DNA of 64,000 nt, taken from positions 11,229,821-11,293,820 of the forward strand of contig NC_079312.1 in NCBI RefSeq assembly GCF_029931775.1, read 5' to 3'. This DNA is from Euleptes europaea (lineage: Eukaryota > Chordata > Lepidosauria > Squamata > Sphaerodactylidae). The notes below the pieces were generated by a model. The model had not been told where the DNA came from, searched no databases, and saw nothing but the letters and a program-made list of their open reading frames with translations. The position numbers were made by a program, and so were the translations under genes. This document shows, one piece after another, positions 48,187 to 60,084 of this stretch (positions are counted from its first letter, which is position 1; each line of letters starts with the position of its first letter).

Positions 48187-48727
48187 GTGGGTTTCGGTTT
48201 CCCCGAAGAGATCTTGGGAAGAATAGCTGGAGGAACAAGGGGGGAGGAGAGAAAATACATGTGAGATGAACCAGTGACTGGGAAGGAGCTGAAGTTTGCT
48301 AACTTCCAGGTGGGTCCTGGACACCCCCAGGAATGACACTTGATCTCCAGGTGGCAGAGATCAGTTCCCCTGGAGAAAAGGGCTGCTTCGGGTTGTGGGC
48401 TGTGTGAGGCTTTGTTCTGATCTGATGCCCCTCCCTGGGCTCCATCCCCAGATCTCCAGGAATTTCCCACTGTGGAGTTGGCAGCCATCATACGGGCTGA
48501 CTGGAGAGTGGTTTCCAGGTTGCATGTTCTTTGAACATGGCTTGAGTTTATTGTTGTTACTAACAATAACAATACCACCACCACCTCCGTAGTTTCCAAA
48601 CTGAAAATCCAAACACCCCTTCCATTTTAACAGGTTTCCTTACAATTGCAACATTTATAGAGGTGCTAAAGTTTCCTTGTGCTTCAAGTGCATACAACCC
48701 AGATTGTCGTTATTGCAAACTATATAG
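48187..48727. other. Flank paralogous to 19.41-19.93 kb
   Basis: Contains the same dispersed repeat (about 48290-48500) and ACC-rich run (about 48574-48586) as the 19 kb copy. No gene. Confidence 0.6.
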
Positions 48728-49190
48728 AACGTAAAAACATAAGAAAGGCCCTGCTGGATCAGACCAGGCTCCATCAAGTCCAGCACACTGTTCATGCAGG
48801 GGCCAACCAGGTGCCTCCAGGAAGCCCACAAACAAGACAACTGCAGTAACACCATCCTGCCCATGTTCCACAGCACCTAATATAATATGGTCCTGGAGAG
48901 AATAGTTATGTATCATGACTAGTATCCATTTTTACTAATAGCCATGGATAGCCCTCTCCTCCATGAACATGTCCATTCTCCTTTTAAAGCCTTCCAGTTT
49001 GGCAGCCATCACATCTTGGAGCAGGGAGTTCCACAGTTTAACTATGTGTTGTGTGAAGAAATACTTCCTTTTATCTGTTTTGACTCTCTCACTCTCCACC
49101 TTCAGCAGATGACCCCGCGTTCTAGTATTATAAGAGACTGCTGAAGAATCTTTGATTCCCAAAGATGACCTCATGAGAAAAAGGAAATGT
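48728..49190 (-). mobile_element. CR1-group LINE 3' end
   Basis: Minus-strand frame YNTRTRGHLLKVESERVKTD, then KRKYFFTQHIVKLWNSLLQD and GFKRRMDMFMEERAIHGY, the C terminus of a CR1-like reverse transcriptase, followed by the 3' tail through GACTTGATGGAGCCTGG. Confidence 0.87.
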
Positions 49191-51319
49191 TTGTCCAGGA
49201 CTTCAAGGGAATAGAGCTACTTGCAGGTACTCCCTTGGATGTTGAGAAAGACCCTTCAGGGTCTGAGAATTGGGATAAAATTTAATTTCACCTATGAACA
49301 ACAGGTGACCATCTCTGTTTAGGTCCGATCGTGGTCCTTGAGATGGGCCATGTCTTTCTGAAATCCTCTTAGAAGAATATTCTCCTGTCCTTCCTTGCAT
49401 TGTATTTCTTGATGGGTCACAGATTTCCTCTTTCTCTCCCCCTCACGTAAGTAATGGGACCTTGAGGGGAAAGGAAGGCCTTGCCTCTGAAGAAGCGCTG
49501 GAGAGGAGACTTCCTTTCCAGCTGAGCAAGGTGAGAGTGACTGTCCTTTCTGCGCCTACAAGAGAAAAAGAGGCGGCAGAGCCAGGAACGCTCTCTTGTT
49601 GGTGCCTTGAAATGGGTGTCTGGTCCTGGGAGTCGCAGCCATTTCCCCAAACTTCCTTGCTGTTGCCCTTGAGTAGCTTTAACACAAGACCCTCAGATAT
49701 CTGGGCCCGAGTAGGTTGATATTCGCACGCATTTTATATGGGAGACACATACAGCCCAGCATAAAAACGTATGACAATCTTACCAGATTCTGGTTTAATT
49801 GGTAATATATACAACCTATTACATGCCTGGTCTGTTTTATATTGCCTGTATATGTATATATATATATATATCTGTAAATGTGTGCATGTTTTACATGGGT
49901 TTCAAATAGACCACCGAGAAAGACCATGAAGGCCGAAACACTTTTGGCATATATAGATATCAGCCTTAGGAAATGCCATTGGACTGTTTTAACGTTTTTA
50001 AAATAATTTTAATCTTGACATAGCGCTTCTAATAAATTATATACATTATATATTTTCATTATTTATACAGAGGCAGTGGTCCATAATTTAATTGTACCCA
50101 GATACACGTGTGTGTTCTGAACACGCAAATGTTGGGGGCCAAACATGTGTAGGCCATTTGGGTAACTCCTCATTCTCCTTTCCCTGGCAAAAACCTGGCT
50201 CTCGCCCTTAGACCAAACCACAATTGCCGCCCTCTTAGTGTGGAGTTCTTTCCTTCTCCTGCGCACCTTGCTCTGAAGGCCTCAGCGGTGGGTTGGCTCC
50301 TTTTGCCATTACAACACTTTCATCCCCTCTCTGAACTGAAACTAAGCCAAAGGACACATCATTGATAGTGGAGCAAGCTGCATTCAGATGAGCACGTGAA
50401 GCATGGTTAATCATGTAGTGGTTTCCTGCAATGTCTGAACCAAGTTATAAAGCTGAGCTCTTTGAATGGGAACAGTTTGGTTCAGTATAGAACTATTCAA
50501 GCTTTTACATTTCATGTCAGCTAGAAAGGAGTGAGGGCAGACCAAGGGGTCTATATCAGAGCATGCCAAAGCTCCAGGCTCTTTGTAAAATTATGCCACA
50601 AGCCACTGAAAACATTTACATTTTATAAAGCTCTCACCACTCTCACAACTGGGTCGGCAGAGACAGATCCAATGGCCCACACATCCCTGATCTCGAGTAT
50701 AAACTAGGCACATCTTTTGAAAGTGCTGAGAATATAACCTTTCCAAAAAGATCAGAAAATGAGTGTTCACACTTGGGAGGGGGATGCTCATCAACACCAA
50801 AGAGAGAGAACAGCAGAGAGATATGATTTTGCTATAACCAAAACTCTGAAGGGCTTCCAGACAGCTCTCTGCTGTGGATCCTGCTGCAAATAAACAAAGT
50901 GAGACGGTGAGTACGGCAAAGGGAGGAGAGGGAGGCAGATGCAGGGCTGAAGAGAAGAACCCGCTTTACTGAAGGAGTTATGGTGCCAAAAAGGAAGGGA
51001 ATCTGAATCTCCTGACCCACATATATCCAGAACCCTCCTTCCCCTCCACACGCGCTAATGGTCAGGGAAGCTGAGGTTCTTTGTTTATCTCTACTTTGGT
51101 CTGACTGCATCTCCAGTTAAAGGGATTAAGCAAGTGGATGATGTGAAAGACCTCTGCCTAAAACCCTGGAGAGCCACTGCCGGTCTGAGCAGACATTACT
51201 GACTTTGATGGAGCAAGGGTCTGGTTCAGTAGAAGGCAGCTTCATGTGTATCATGTGACTCTTAAATGGTGTCAAAGATCGCCAGAGACAGACGGTCCTG
51301 CAGTCACCAATTTGAAGAG
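49191..51319. other. Long stretch without a recognised gene
   Basis: Near 49905-49945 ACCGAGAAAGACC and GGCCGAAACAC resemble a degenerate hammerhead core like that at 39195. AT-rich text follows to 50.06 kb. GTTCAGTAGAAGGCAGCTTC at 51224 is a common dispersed-repeat tail. Nothing coding was recognised at 50.06-51.2 kb. Confidence 0.45.
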
Positions 51320-52440
51320 GGTCTGTGCCTTTCGAGTAACTATGCTCTTAGAATCGACCCCTACCTGAGAAGTGCTATGTTATCTCATTCAGTTAGTCAC
51401 TTACTAAGCAGGACTCAACTACTTTACTCACTTAAAAAGTAAGTCTTTTTATTTATGTGCTCCAATGTAATTATGTATATAAATGTGTATATGCAACTAT
51501 TACAAAGTCTTAAAATTCAGTAACAATGTATACAGTCAAGCAAGCAAGTTCTACATACTATTCAGTTTTACAATCCAACACTTAAAATATAACAGTTAAA
51601 GAAGTCTGATTTGGTTCAAAGTATGTAATTCACATTCTACAATATATTTGTAAAGCCATACATACCAATACATCTTCTGAGCCTCCCTTATAGGTCTGAA
51701 GCTCTAGCCCTCTCCCTGCCTGTATTTATACTGTTTCAGTCACCTTCAATGAGCTTGAAACTAGAGCTGGAGCAGGAGACAGTTGTACTGCACATGCTCA
51801 GTGGCTTCCCTTTAGATTGCCATATAACGACTTCTACTTCCACCAGGCTATTTTGCTAAACTTTCAACAGTCAGTTTTGAGTCTTGTTATCTCTCTATAT
51901 TTTCAATTTTATCATCATTCTCATCTCCAGAAAAATACGTTGAGAATGAACCTATTCATTACTTTCTAGTATCACGTTTTCATGTTTAAATCATAAAATA
52001 CAATATATTGTTTACATTACATCATTACATCTTAGTCAGCATAGAATACCCTTGGAGTGGAGAGCATTTCTGCACTTGAAGTCATTGGAAAGGCAGGAAG
52101 TTATTACTCAGCTCTGTAGCAGTGCTGCAAAGCTTTGCTCTCTAGCCATTGAAAAGGCTGGGAAAGGTCATAGAAAAAAGCGAAATATGCAGCTAGCAAA
52201 TCTGCACTGACACTGAAATCTTTGACAAGAGTAATTCAGAAACATAAGCCTCTGGCAAAGAATATCCAGGCTCTCTTCCCTTTTAAAAGGAAAATGAAGC
52301 CTCTGCTTTATAGTTTGCAGTTCATGTGTAGCTTGGTTTTACATTGAATATTTCTGCATAGGTACAACACTAATTCCATAGTTCATGTGCTCTAATATGT
52401 CAAAGCCTGTAACAAATTCTCATCAAGCAGGAATATCTGC
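51320..52440. repeat. Unclassified dispersed repeat, copy 2
   Basis: ATGCTCTTAGAATCGACCCC at 51343 and CTAAGCAGGACTCAACTACT match copy 1 at 22000. It lacks the tandem array, SINE and MITE of copy 1, so it is closer to the basic form of about 1.1 kb. Confidence 0.6.
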
Positions 52441-52849
52441 TGGATTGAAAGCCCCCCCCCACCCCCCAAAATCACTCTGTAGCCAAAGCTGCTGAGTTGG
52501 GGGACTGGGGAACAATTTTCTATGGCCCATACGCATCAGCCTATTTGAATTCCTAGCTTTTATTTTTTTAAAGCTAGTCTCCACCCTCTTTCCTTTTGTA
52601 GATATGTCTTTCCCTTTGTAAGTCTTATATTTTAAAAAGATATGTTGCGACAGGCCTTTTCTACCAACTGAGGGGACTCACATAGCCTCTTATGATTTGG
52701 GGGAACCAAGTTTGTTTAGAACTATAAACCACCCACTCGGTTACAATTTGTTCTCAGAGTAGCTTTGGCTTCGCTGCTGTGAGGTAAGTTTTAATGGCGA
52801 ACAAATAGAACAAGGAGACCACTGAGGTAGGAGAAGTATGTAAATAATA
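52441..52849. other. No gene recognised
   Basis: Contains a C-rich run near 52450-52465. The text CTGCTGTGAGGTAAGTTTTA near 52775 also occurs near 24888, so a small shared repeat is possible. Confidence 0.4.
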
Positions 52850-54270
52850 TTGTCGAAGGCTTTCATGGTCAGAGTTCATTGGTTCTTGTAGGTTATCCGG
52901 GCTGTGTGACCGTGGTCTTGGTATTTTCTTTCCTGACATTTCAGGAAAGGAGTCACTGATAGGATGGAGAAACTTTTGAAAAAAACATAACTGTCAGCTA
53001 AGGCTTTCGGTCGATCCCGGATAAAACAAGATGGTCCTTACCTAAACAAAATGGAGTTTTAGTTCGCCCCGTCCTTCCCCATTTGCATTCTGTCCCCCGC
53101 CAGGCATCTGCACTACAATGGAGACCTGCCCGAGTAATCGCTAGTATGATACCAGGTCCCGCGGAACAATGCCTGGGAGCCCTGGAGATCGTCTAGCTAT
53201 TGCACATGTTAATTCCTTGAATGCGTTTTCTTAAGTAGTTACCGGCAGTTACCATCCGTATTGTTTCCTTGTATCTGAACTGTCAAGACAACTCTGCCAC
53301 TCCTCGTCCTTTTGTGTTGTACCCTGAACATAATCAGTCCCATTGTATGTACCCTATGTATCGGTATTTCCCCATGTCTGTATTCTAGCCTTGTGTTTCT
53401 TTGGACTTGCTGAACTCGCTGGCTTTCTTAATAAAACTTTTAAACTCGCGACTACGTCTGGAGTGAAGTTCCCTAGGCAGGAAACGCAACGAGGTCCTGA
53501 AGTCTGACAATAACCTACAGTGTTTAAACCCACCAAGAAAATACAGCAGATGCTACGATCAGCAAAAGAGACCCCCTCACCTCTGCAGGAGTATATCGTA
53601 TACCTTGCAGTTGTGGACAAGTTTACATCGGGACCACACAACGCAGCATACAAACAAGGATAAAAGAACATGAGAGATACTGCAGACTTGGCCAACCTGA
53701 GAAATCAGCAGTGGCTGAACATGGACTGACCCAAACAGGACAAAGGGTCTTATTCCAAGACACTGAAAGACTGGACAATTCTACCAACTATTTTGTCAGA
53801 TTGCACATAGAAGCCATTGAAATTCATAAACATCAGCACAACTTTAACAGAAAAGAAGAGTTTAAGAATGAATAAGGCTTGGCTTCCTGTCCTGAAAACC
53901 TCCAGACTAACAAAGACTACAGTCCACAAAAGCCATGCTGATTAGCTTTGGATTCCAAATGTTAACAGATCACTTCAGGATACAATGGTTCCATATTAAC
54001 ATACCACACCCTCATTAGCACATTATCTTGATACTTACAGGACAATGATTAGCACATTACCTTTGATACTTTCTGCAGGAAAATGACTCGGCTCAAACCC
54101 AACCCCCTTCTGACTATATATTACTCTTCCTACACCCTTGACACTGAGAGACACTGTCCTTCAGTGTTACTCCTCTGAAGATTCCTGACATTTCGCCAGC
54201 AGCTGTGGCAGGCAAGAAAATACCAAGATCACGCTCACACAGCCCGGACAACCTACAAGAACCTATGTAA
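52850..54270 (+). mobile_element. Penelope-like element with GIY-YIG endonuclease, split by a solo LTR
   Basis: From 53590 a frame reads GVYRIPCSCGQVYIGTTQRS, TRIKEHERYCRLGQPEKSAV and NYFVRLHIEAIEIHKHQHNF, the GIY-YIG endonuclease of vertebrate Penelope-like elements (GVY...YIG, then R and E). It ends at TAA after EEFKNE. The 3' tail to 54270 matches the hairpin at 15131-15372. An inverted piece of the same tail forms the left end (52850-52945). The upstream coding text (KLLKK ... FKPTKKIQQMLRSAK) is interrupted by the LTR at 52992-53509. Confidence 0.87.
52992..53509 (+). mobile_element. Solo LTR of an endogenous retroelement (fossil)
   Basis: A 518-bp sequence with TGTCAG at its start and CTGACA at its end, flanked by ATAAC on both sides (52987-52991 and 53510-53514), an exact 5-bp target duplication. 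An AATAAA signal lies near 53431. No internal region is present, so it is a solo LTR left by recombination. A 5-bp duplication fits several retroviral and Gypsy families. The family is not recognised. The exact duplication suggests a fairly recent event. It sits inside the Penelope-like element. Confidence 0.88.
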
Positions 54271-54299
54271 ATAATGGTTTCTTTATTTACTGATTGGTT

Positions 54300-54612
54300 T
54301 TTAACCTCCAAGTATTTCTATGGCTTCACAATTATATGTGCACCTATGTGGTTATTATAAGAGAAGCTCTTCCCACATTTTAAGCATTTATACATTCTCC
54401 AGCATGCTGAAATAATACTTTAGTTTTTCTAAAAAAAATCAGGTTATACATTTCTAAGATTCTTAACCTAGACACATTCAGGTGTGAGGTGAGGCTACGG
54501 CTGTGAATGAAACTCTTTCCATACTTCATTTTATGTGGCTTCTCCCCTGTGAACCCTTTGATGTTCAGTTAGGGTGCCACTCTTTGTGAAGCTCTTTCCT
54601 TACTCCAAGCAT
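54300..54612 (-). pseudogene. Relic fingers after the stop of KZFP B
   Basis: Finger-like text continues past the stop of KZFP B (TCCAAGCATTTATATGG, TTCATTTTATGTGGC) but is out of frame: a TGEKP linker has lost 2 bp near 54627. The same decayed tail follows the array of KZFP A at 760-1000, so part of this tail was already present before the duplication. Confidence 0.65.
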
Positions 54613-56021
54613 TTATATGGTTTCTCCCATGTGAACCCTGCGATGTGCAGTTAGGTCGCCATTCCAAGAGAAGCTCTTTCCACACTCCAAGCATTTATAT
54701 GGCATCTCCCCTGTGTGAACCCTTTGATGTTTAGTTAGATCGCATTTCCAAGAGAAGCTCTTTCCACACTCCCAGCATTGATATGGCTTCTCCCCTGTGT
54801 GAACCCTTTGATGTGCAGTTAGGTCGCCATTCCAAGAGAAGCTCTTTCCGCACTCCAAGCATTTATATGGCTTCTCCCCTGTGTGAACCCTTTGATGTTT
54901 AGTTAGATATCTATTCAAAGAAAAGCTCTTTCCACACTCCAAGCATTTGTATGGCTTCTCCCCTGTGTGAATCTTTTTATGTTCAGTCAGGTTGCTACTG
55001 CAAGAGAAGCTCTTTCCACACTCCAAGCATTTAAATGGCTTCTCCCCTGTGTGGACCCTTTGATGTGTAGTTAGCCTGCCACTGCATGAGAAGGTCTTTC
55101 CACACTCTAGGCATTTATATGGCTTCTCCACTGTGTGAACCTTTTGATGTTCAGTTAGGCGGCTATTCTGTGAGAAGCACTTTCCACACTCCAAGCATTT
55201 ATATGGCTTCTCCCCTGTGTGAACCCTTTGATGTTTAGTTAGGCTGCTATTCTGCGAGAAGCTCTTTCCACACTCTAAGCATGTATATGGCTTCTCCCCT
55301 GTGTGAACCCTTTGATGTGCAGTTAGGTCGCGCCTTTGGGAGAAGTTCTTGCCACAGTGCAAGCATTTATATGGCTTCTCCCCTGTGTGAACCCTTTGAT
55401 GTCTAGTTAGGTCGCCATTCCAAGAGAAGCTCTTTCCACACTCCAAGCATTGATATGGCTTCTCCCCTGTGTGAATCTTTTTATGTTTAGTTAGGTTGCC
55501 ATTGCAAGAGAAGCTCTTTCCACACTCCCAGCATTGATATGGCTTCTCCCCTGTGTGAACCTTTTGATGTCTAGTTAGGTGGCCATTCCGAGAGAAGCTC
55601 TTTCCACAATCCAAGCATTTATATGGCTTCTTCTGTCTTTGTACCCTTTGATGTGTTTTTAGTTTACCACTGCAACGAACGTTGTTTGCACTTTTGTAGC
55701 GTTTATAGGCTTTACAGCATAGTGTAACATTTTGATGTGTTTTAATACTGAATTTGCAGCTGAATCCTTTCTCTTTGATGGGACCCTGATGCCTTCTCTT
55801 TCGCTTCCATAATTCATTTTGGCCTGAGACCTGAAGGTGATTTCTGCTCCGACAGCCAGCCAATTTCTTCCTGTGCTTCTGTTTTGCTTCCCCTTTCCAT
55901 TTGCACTCTCGTTTTGCTACCACTTTGTCCCCACATTTCGCTTTCACCTGCAGACTGTTGTCTTTTTCCACAACCACACTTCCTGACTTCTTCTCTGGTG
56001 CCATCTCCCTCACTTCCACAA
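54613..56021 (-). CDS. KZFP B: C2H2 zinc-finger exon, intact
   Basis: Acceptor cctacag precedes 56021 and the frame is open to the stop at 54613-54615. The exon begins with [15 protein letters not shown], a basic linker of about 130 residues, and a degenerate finger ([20 protein letters not shown]). Twelve canonical C2H2 fingers of 28 residues follow. Helix residues -1, 2, 3 and 6 are, in order: RGHR, CGNK, WGDR, QRDA, QSSK, QSRE, CGRT, CSNE, LRYK, WGDA, WCDK, WGDA. The contact residues differ between most fingers, unlike the homogenised array of C. The last finger ends HMGETI, where a linker frameshift cuts off further fingers. With the KRAB exon at 59588 it forms a complete-looking gene. 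It likely acts as a nuclear DNA-binding repressor with an unknown target. Confidence 0.93.
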
Positions 56022-56209
56022 CTGTAGGAGAGAGATAGAAATCAAAGAAGAATGAAAAGGTAGAAATACCAGTTAGCAAGTACTGTCAAAAGTGAATGGG
56101 ATGTGAGCCAGGGCGAGGAGAAACCTCAACAATATCTAACAGCACACCTGCATGTCTTGGAAAATGAGATACAGGAGGGGGCTTCTTGCTTCTGTGCAGA
56201 AGGCGGCTC

Positions 56210-56490
56210 TGAAGGTTAATGTTTTCTCTAGTGTTAATGTAGGAGAATCATTTGTAGCTTTGGGGTTGGCTAGTTCAAATCATTCCTCACGGATCAGACA
56301 CAAAAGGCCGCTGTGGGAGACCAGTTATCGTCAGCATGGGACCAAGACTGTGGAGTTCTACAGGGAACAATCCTATCCCCCATGCTTATACGTAAAGCCC
56401 TTAGCACAAATCACTTGTAGCTTTGGGGTTGAATGTCATCAATATGCGGATCTTACCCAGCTCTTGGGCAGACTTAAATCTGGAGACTGG
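56210..56490 (+). mobile_element. L2/CR1-group LINE fragment, B copy, shortened
   Basis: ITCSFGVECHQYADLTQL matches the LINE at 2800-3590, but the sequence after the YADD-like box is deleted, joining CAGCTCTTGGGCAGAC. It lies in the intron of KZFP B. The following 56490-56725 matches 3615-3845. Confidence 0.7.
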
Positions 56491-56726
56491 AGCCATGGAC
56501 AGATATTTTCAGGTAATGAACCAGGTTTTAATAAAAATCAGAAGTAAAAAAAATTAAAAATGGGGGTTTAAGAACCAAATGTCAATTGCTAGGCAACCAG
56601 AAAGTATTGACAGCCTTCCAGCCTTGATTTCTGTCAGATATATGCAGAGGGAGGGAACAGGGCCCTTCCAGGGCAGCTTTGGCCTTTCAGGGGCCACTTA
56701 TCTGGGCCAGGCCCAGCAGCTATCGT

Positions 56727-56925
56727 AGAAGAAGAGTTGGTTTTTATATGCCAACTTTCTCTACCACTTAAAAGAAAATCAAACCAGCTTACAATCACAT
56801 TCCCTTCCCCTCCCCATAACAGACACCCGAGAGGTAGGTGGGGCTGAGAGAGCTCTAAGAGAATTGTGACTAGCCCAAGGTCACCCTCCTGGCTTCATGT
56901 GTAGGAATAAGCCGGGCAATGTGAT
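56727..56925 (-). repeat. tRNA-derived SINE, partial, B copy
   Basis: Counterpart of the SINE at 3846-4050: GAAGAGTTGGTTTTTATATG to CACCCTCCTGGCTTCATGTG. Confidence 0.75.
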
Positions 56926-56979
56926 ATTACATGACTTCATGACTTCCCCAGGACGGGGTGCATGTTCCTGGTGTACAGC

Positions 56980-58150
56980 AGACTAGATTATTAGATCCTA
57001 TTATTGTTAGATGGATCTGCCACTGGTTGACAGATCGTACCCAAAGAGTGCTAGTTAATGGTTCCTCGTCCACTTGGAGAGAAGTGACTAGTGGAGTTCC
57101 TCAGGGATCTGTGCTGGGCCCTGTGTTGTTCAACATCTTTATAAATGATTTGGATGAAGGAATAGAGGGGATGCTTATTAAATTTGCAGATGATACTAAA
57201 TTGGGAGGGGTAGCAAATATGGTAGAAGACAGAGCCAAGATGCAGGATGATCTTGACAGGCTGGAGAAATGGGCTAGAACTAATAAAATGCACTTCAACA
57301 AAGACAAATGTAAAGTTCTGCATTTAGGTAGGAAAAATTAAATGCATAATTATAGGATGGGGGAGACTTGTTTGAGCAGTAGTGTGTGTGAAAAGGATCT
57401 TGGGGTCTTAGTAGACCAAACACTGAACATGCGTCAGCAGTGTGATGCTGTAACTAAAAAGGCAAATGCAGTCTTGGGCTGCATCAACAGAAGTATAGTG
57501 TCCAGATCACGCGAAGTGATGGTATTGCTTTACTCTGCTCTGGTTAGACCTCAACTAGAGTACTGTGTTCAGTTTTGGGCTCACAATTTAAGAAAGATGT
57601 AGACAAGCTGGAACGTGTCCAGAGAAGGGCAACAAAGATGGTGAGGGGTCTGGAGACCAAGTCCTATGAAGAAAGGTTGAAGGAGCTGGGTATGTTTAGC
57701 CTGAAGAGGAGAAGACTGAGAGGGGATATGATAACCATGTTCAAGTACTTGAAGGGCTGTCATATAGAGGAGGGTGACGAGTTGTTTTCTGTTGCTCAAG
57801 AAGGTTGGACCAGAACCAACGGGTTGAAATTCAATCAAAAGAATTTCCGTCTAGACATTAGGAAGAATTTTCTAACAGTTAGAGCGGTTCCTCAGTGGAA
57901 CAGGCTTCCTCGGGAGGTGGTACACTCCCCTTCCCTGGAGGTTTTTAAGAAGAGGTTAGATGGCCATCTGACAGCAATGCTGATTCTGTGACCTTAGGCA
58001 GATGATGAGAGGGAGGGCATCTTGGCCATCTTCTGGTCACTAGGGGTGTGGAGGGGGGAGGTAGTTGTGAATTTCCTGCATTGTGCAGGGGGCTGGACTT
58101 GATGGCCCTGGTGGTCCCTTCCAACTCTATAATTCTATGATTCTAAGATT
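56980..58150 (+). mobile_element. CR1 LINE, 3' 1.17 kb, well preserved, specific to copy B
   Basis: Encodes [55 protein letters not shown] (intact FADD box), DLGVLVDQTLNMRQQCD, LVRPQLEYCVQFW and NRLPREVVHSPSLEVFKKRL. One stop after LGRKN at 57339-57341 and a frame change near 57590 are the main breaks. It ends with CTTCCAACTCTATAATTCTA and the CR1-typical ATTCTATG repeats. The A copy at about 4107 has no CR1, only about 50 bp of unique text, so it inserted after the A/B duplication with a small target deletion. Confidence 0.93.
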
Positions 58151-58860
58151 CTGGGAGACCCAGCTTCGAATTGCCACTTTTGCGTGGAAGCTTACTGGAT
58201 GACTTTGAGCCAGCGCACATACACCCAGCCTAACCGACCTCACACGGTTGTGGGGATAAAATGGAGGAAAGGAGAACTGTAAGCGGCTTTAGGTTGGTGG
58301 GTGGGTGGGAAGGTAGGCATTAGAGAAGGAAACCCAGACAGCTGAGGACACAAGGATTGCCAGGATGAGACAAATCACGTGGGGATGGGATACAGGGGAA
58401 AGTCCCCACAAGTCCTTGCAGGTTGCCCACTGTACAACTGGGCCTAGCCCGGCACAGCTTAACTGGGACAGATTTTTCCCGTGTAGAGGCTGCCACCCGG
58501 AGGTGTCTGACTGGGATCATGGAGATTCGAGTTCAGATCCCCACTCTGAACAGAAAATTGCCAGCTGACTTTCACCCAGTCACATGCTCTCAGCTAGACC
58601 TACCTCACAGACTTGTTGTGAGGATGAAATTGAGGGGAGGAGAAGAGCAAAGCCACATTGTGTACCAAATGAAGGAGAAAGGCAGCACATACAAAGGGGG
58701 TTTAAGAACGCCCCCATGCTCTCAGAGCCGGTATGGTGGGATGGTTAGAGGGTCTGATTAGGATCTAAGAGACTTAAGTGACCTGAGTGACCCTGGGCCA
58801 ATCACACCTCTCAGCCACATCTACCTCACAATGTAAGCTGCTTTTGGTCCCCTTTGAAGA
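58151..58860 (+). repeat. Degraded SINE remnants, B copy
   Basis: Counterparts of 4140-4880 in the same order, followed to 59240 by further paralogous intron text. No gene. Confidence 0.55.
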
Positions 58861-59587
58861 GGAATATGGGGTACGAATAATACACTTCCCTCTGCTGTTT
58901 GCAGTGGAATAACAGTTGCCTGTTTGTGGCCGGCAGAAATCATCAGAAAATAGAGGAGCACAGACAGACACAGGGCTGTTGAATGGAGAAAGCAGGTCAG
59001 ACCTGTAGAAAATAAACAAATGGCTACAAGCCACAGTGACTGAAGGGAACTGCCATATTTAAAGGCAGCAAACTCATGAAGAGTAGTGCCAGGAGGCAGC
59101 ATCAGGGGCAGGCCTCGGCCTCTCACGTCCGTTTCTTGGCCTCTCCAGGGCAACTGATCGGCCGCTGTGTGAAACGGGACGCTGGACTCGATGGACAACT
59201 GGACTGATCCAGCTAAGATCCTCTTGAATTCTTAGAAAAAGTGAAATGGGAGTCAATTTTTCAGAGATTTCAGCTGAACAAGTGGAAGCCCTGTTTTGTT
59301 TTTCGAGGGGAAGAAAGAGGGTTCCTGTCTGGGGCTGGGGGCCAAAGGAGGAAAAAGTTCACCTCCTCGTTCTTCCAAGCTTTTAGAGAGATATTCTCTA
59401 ACATGCAGAAAAGCCTGAAAGTATTTAGTGGTTTCATTTTCGGGCATTGTAACACTCCCTGGTGTGGGAGTTCCATTCCTTCCTCTGTGGCAAAGGAGAT
59501 TGGGTCCTGACATGCAAGAGGCCAAAAGAAGATGTCGCCACCTCCTTCATTTTTCCATGTTCATGATAAAACTGAAAAGTTCCTTAC

Positions 59588-59717
59588 TCAGAGAGCCCAA
59601 CGTCTCGTAATTTTCCTCCATTACTTCCCAGAAGAGTTTTCTTTGGCCTGGTTCCAGCAGAGCCCATTCCTCCTCCGTGAAGAACACGGCAACCTCCTCA
59701 AAGGACACTGGGGATAT
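59588..59717 (-). CDS. KZFP B: KRAB-A box exon
   Basis: A 130-nt exon on the minus strand between tttcag (59718-59720) and a GT donor at 59586-59587, here preceded by CTGA where the others have CTGG. It encodes [35 protein letters not shown] and TLGSL. Because the last exon base is A, the codon shared with the finger exon would be A+TT (Ile). The first splice-site base of the exon side is thus weakened. It partners the intact finger exon at 56021. A CR1 tail inserted 28 bp upstream of the acceptor. Confidence 0.9.
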
Positions 59718-59744
59718 CTGAAAGAGGAGAATATGGCCATTGAT

Positions 59745-60080
59745 CATAAGAACATAAGAAAGGCCATGCTGGATCAGACCAACGTCCATCAAGTCCAGCA
59801 GTCTGTTCACACAGTGGCCAACCAGGTGCCTCTAGGAAGCCCCCAAACAAGATGACTGCAGCAGCACCATCCTGCCTGTGTTCCACAGCACCTAAGATAA
59901 TAGGCATGCTCCTCTGCTCCTGGAGAGAATAGGTATGCACCATTACTAGTATCCATTTTAACTAGTAGCCATGAATACCCCTTTTCTCCATGAACATGTC
60001 CACTCCCCTCTTAAAGCCTTCCAAATTGGCAGCCATCACCACATTTTGGGGCAGGGAGTTTTACAATTTAACTATATGCA
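59745..60080 (-). mobile_element. CR1-group LINE 3' end, next to the KZFP B KRAB exon
   Basis: AACATAAGAAAGGCCATGCT to CATTTTGGGGCAGGGAGTTT on the plus strand is the reverse of the CR1 tail. The paralogue at 5750 has no such insertion, so it entered copy B after duplication. It begins 28 bp from the splice acceptor. Confidence 0.85.
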
Positions 60081-60084
60081 GCTC

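Noticed and set aside
53354-53695. Minus-strand frame of 113 codons
   Set aside because: It crosses the border between the solo LTR and the Penelope-like element in antisense.
54613-55650. Evenly spaced repeats that could suggest a CRISPR-like array
   Set aside because: The period is 84 bp and the text codes for C2H2 fingers with TGEKP linkers in one open frame.
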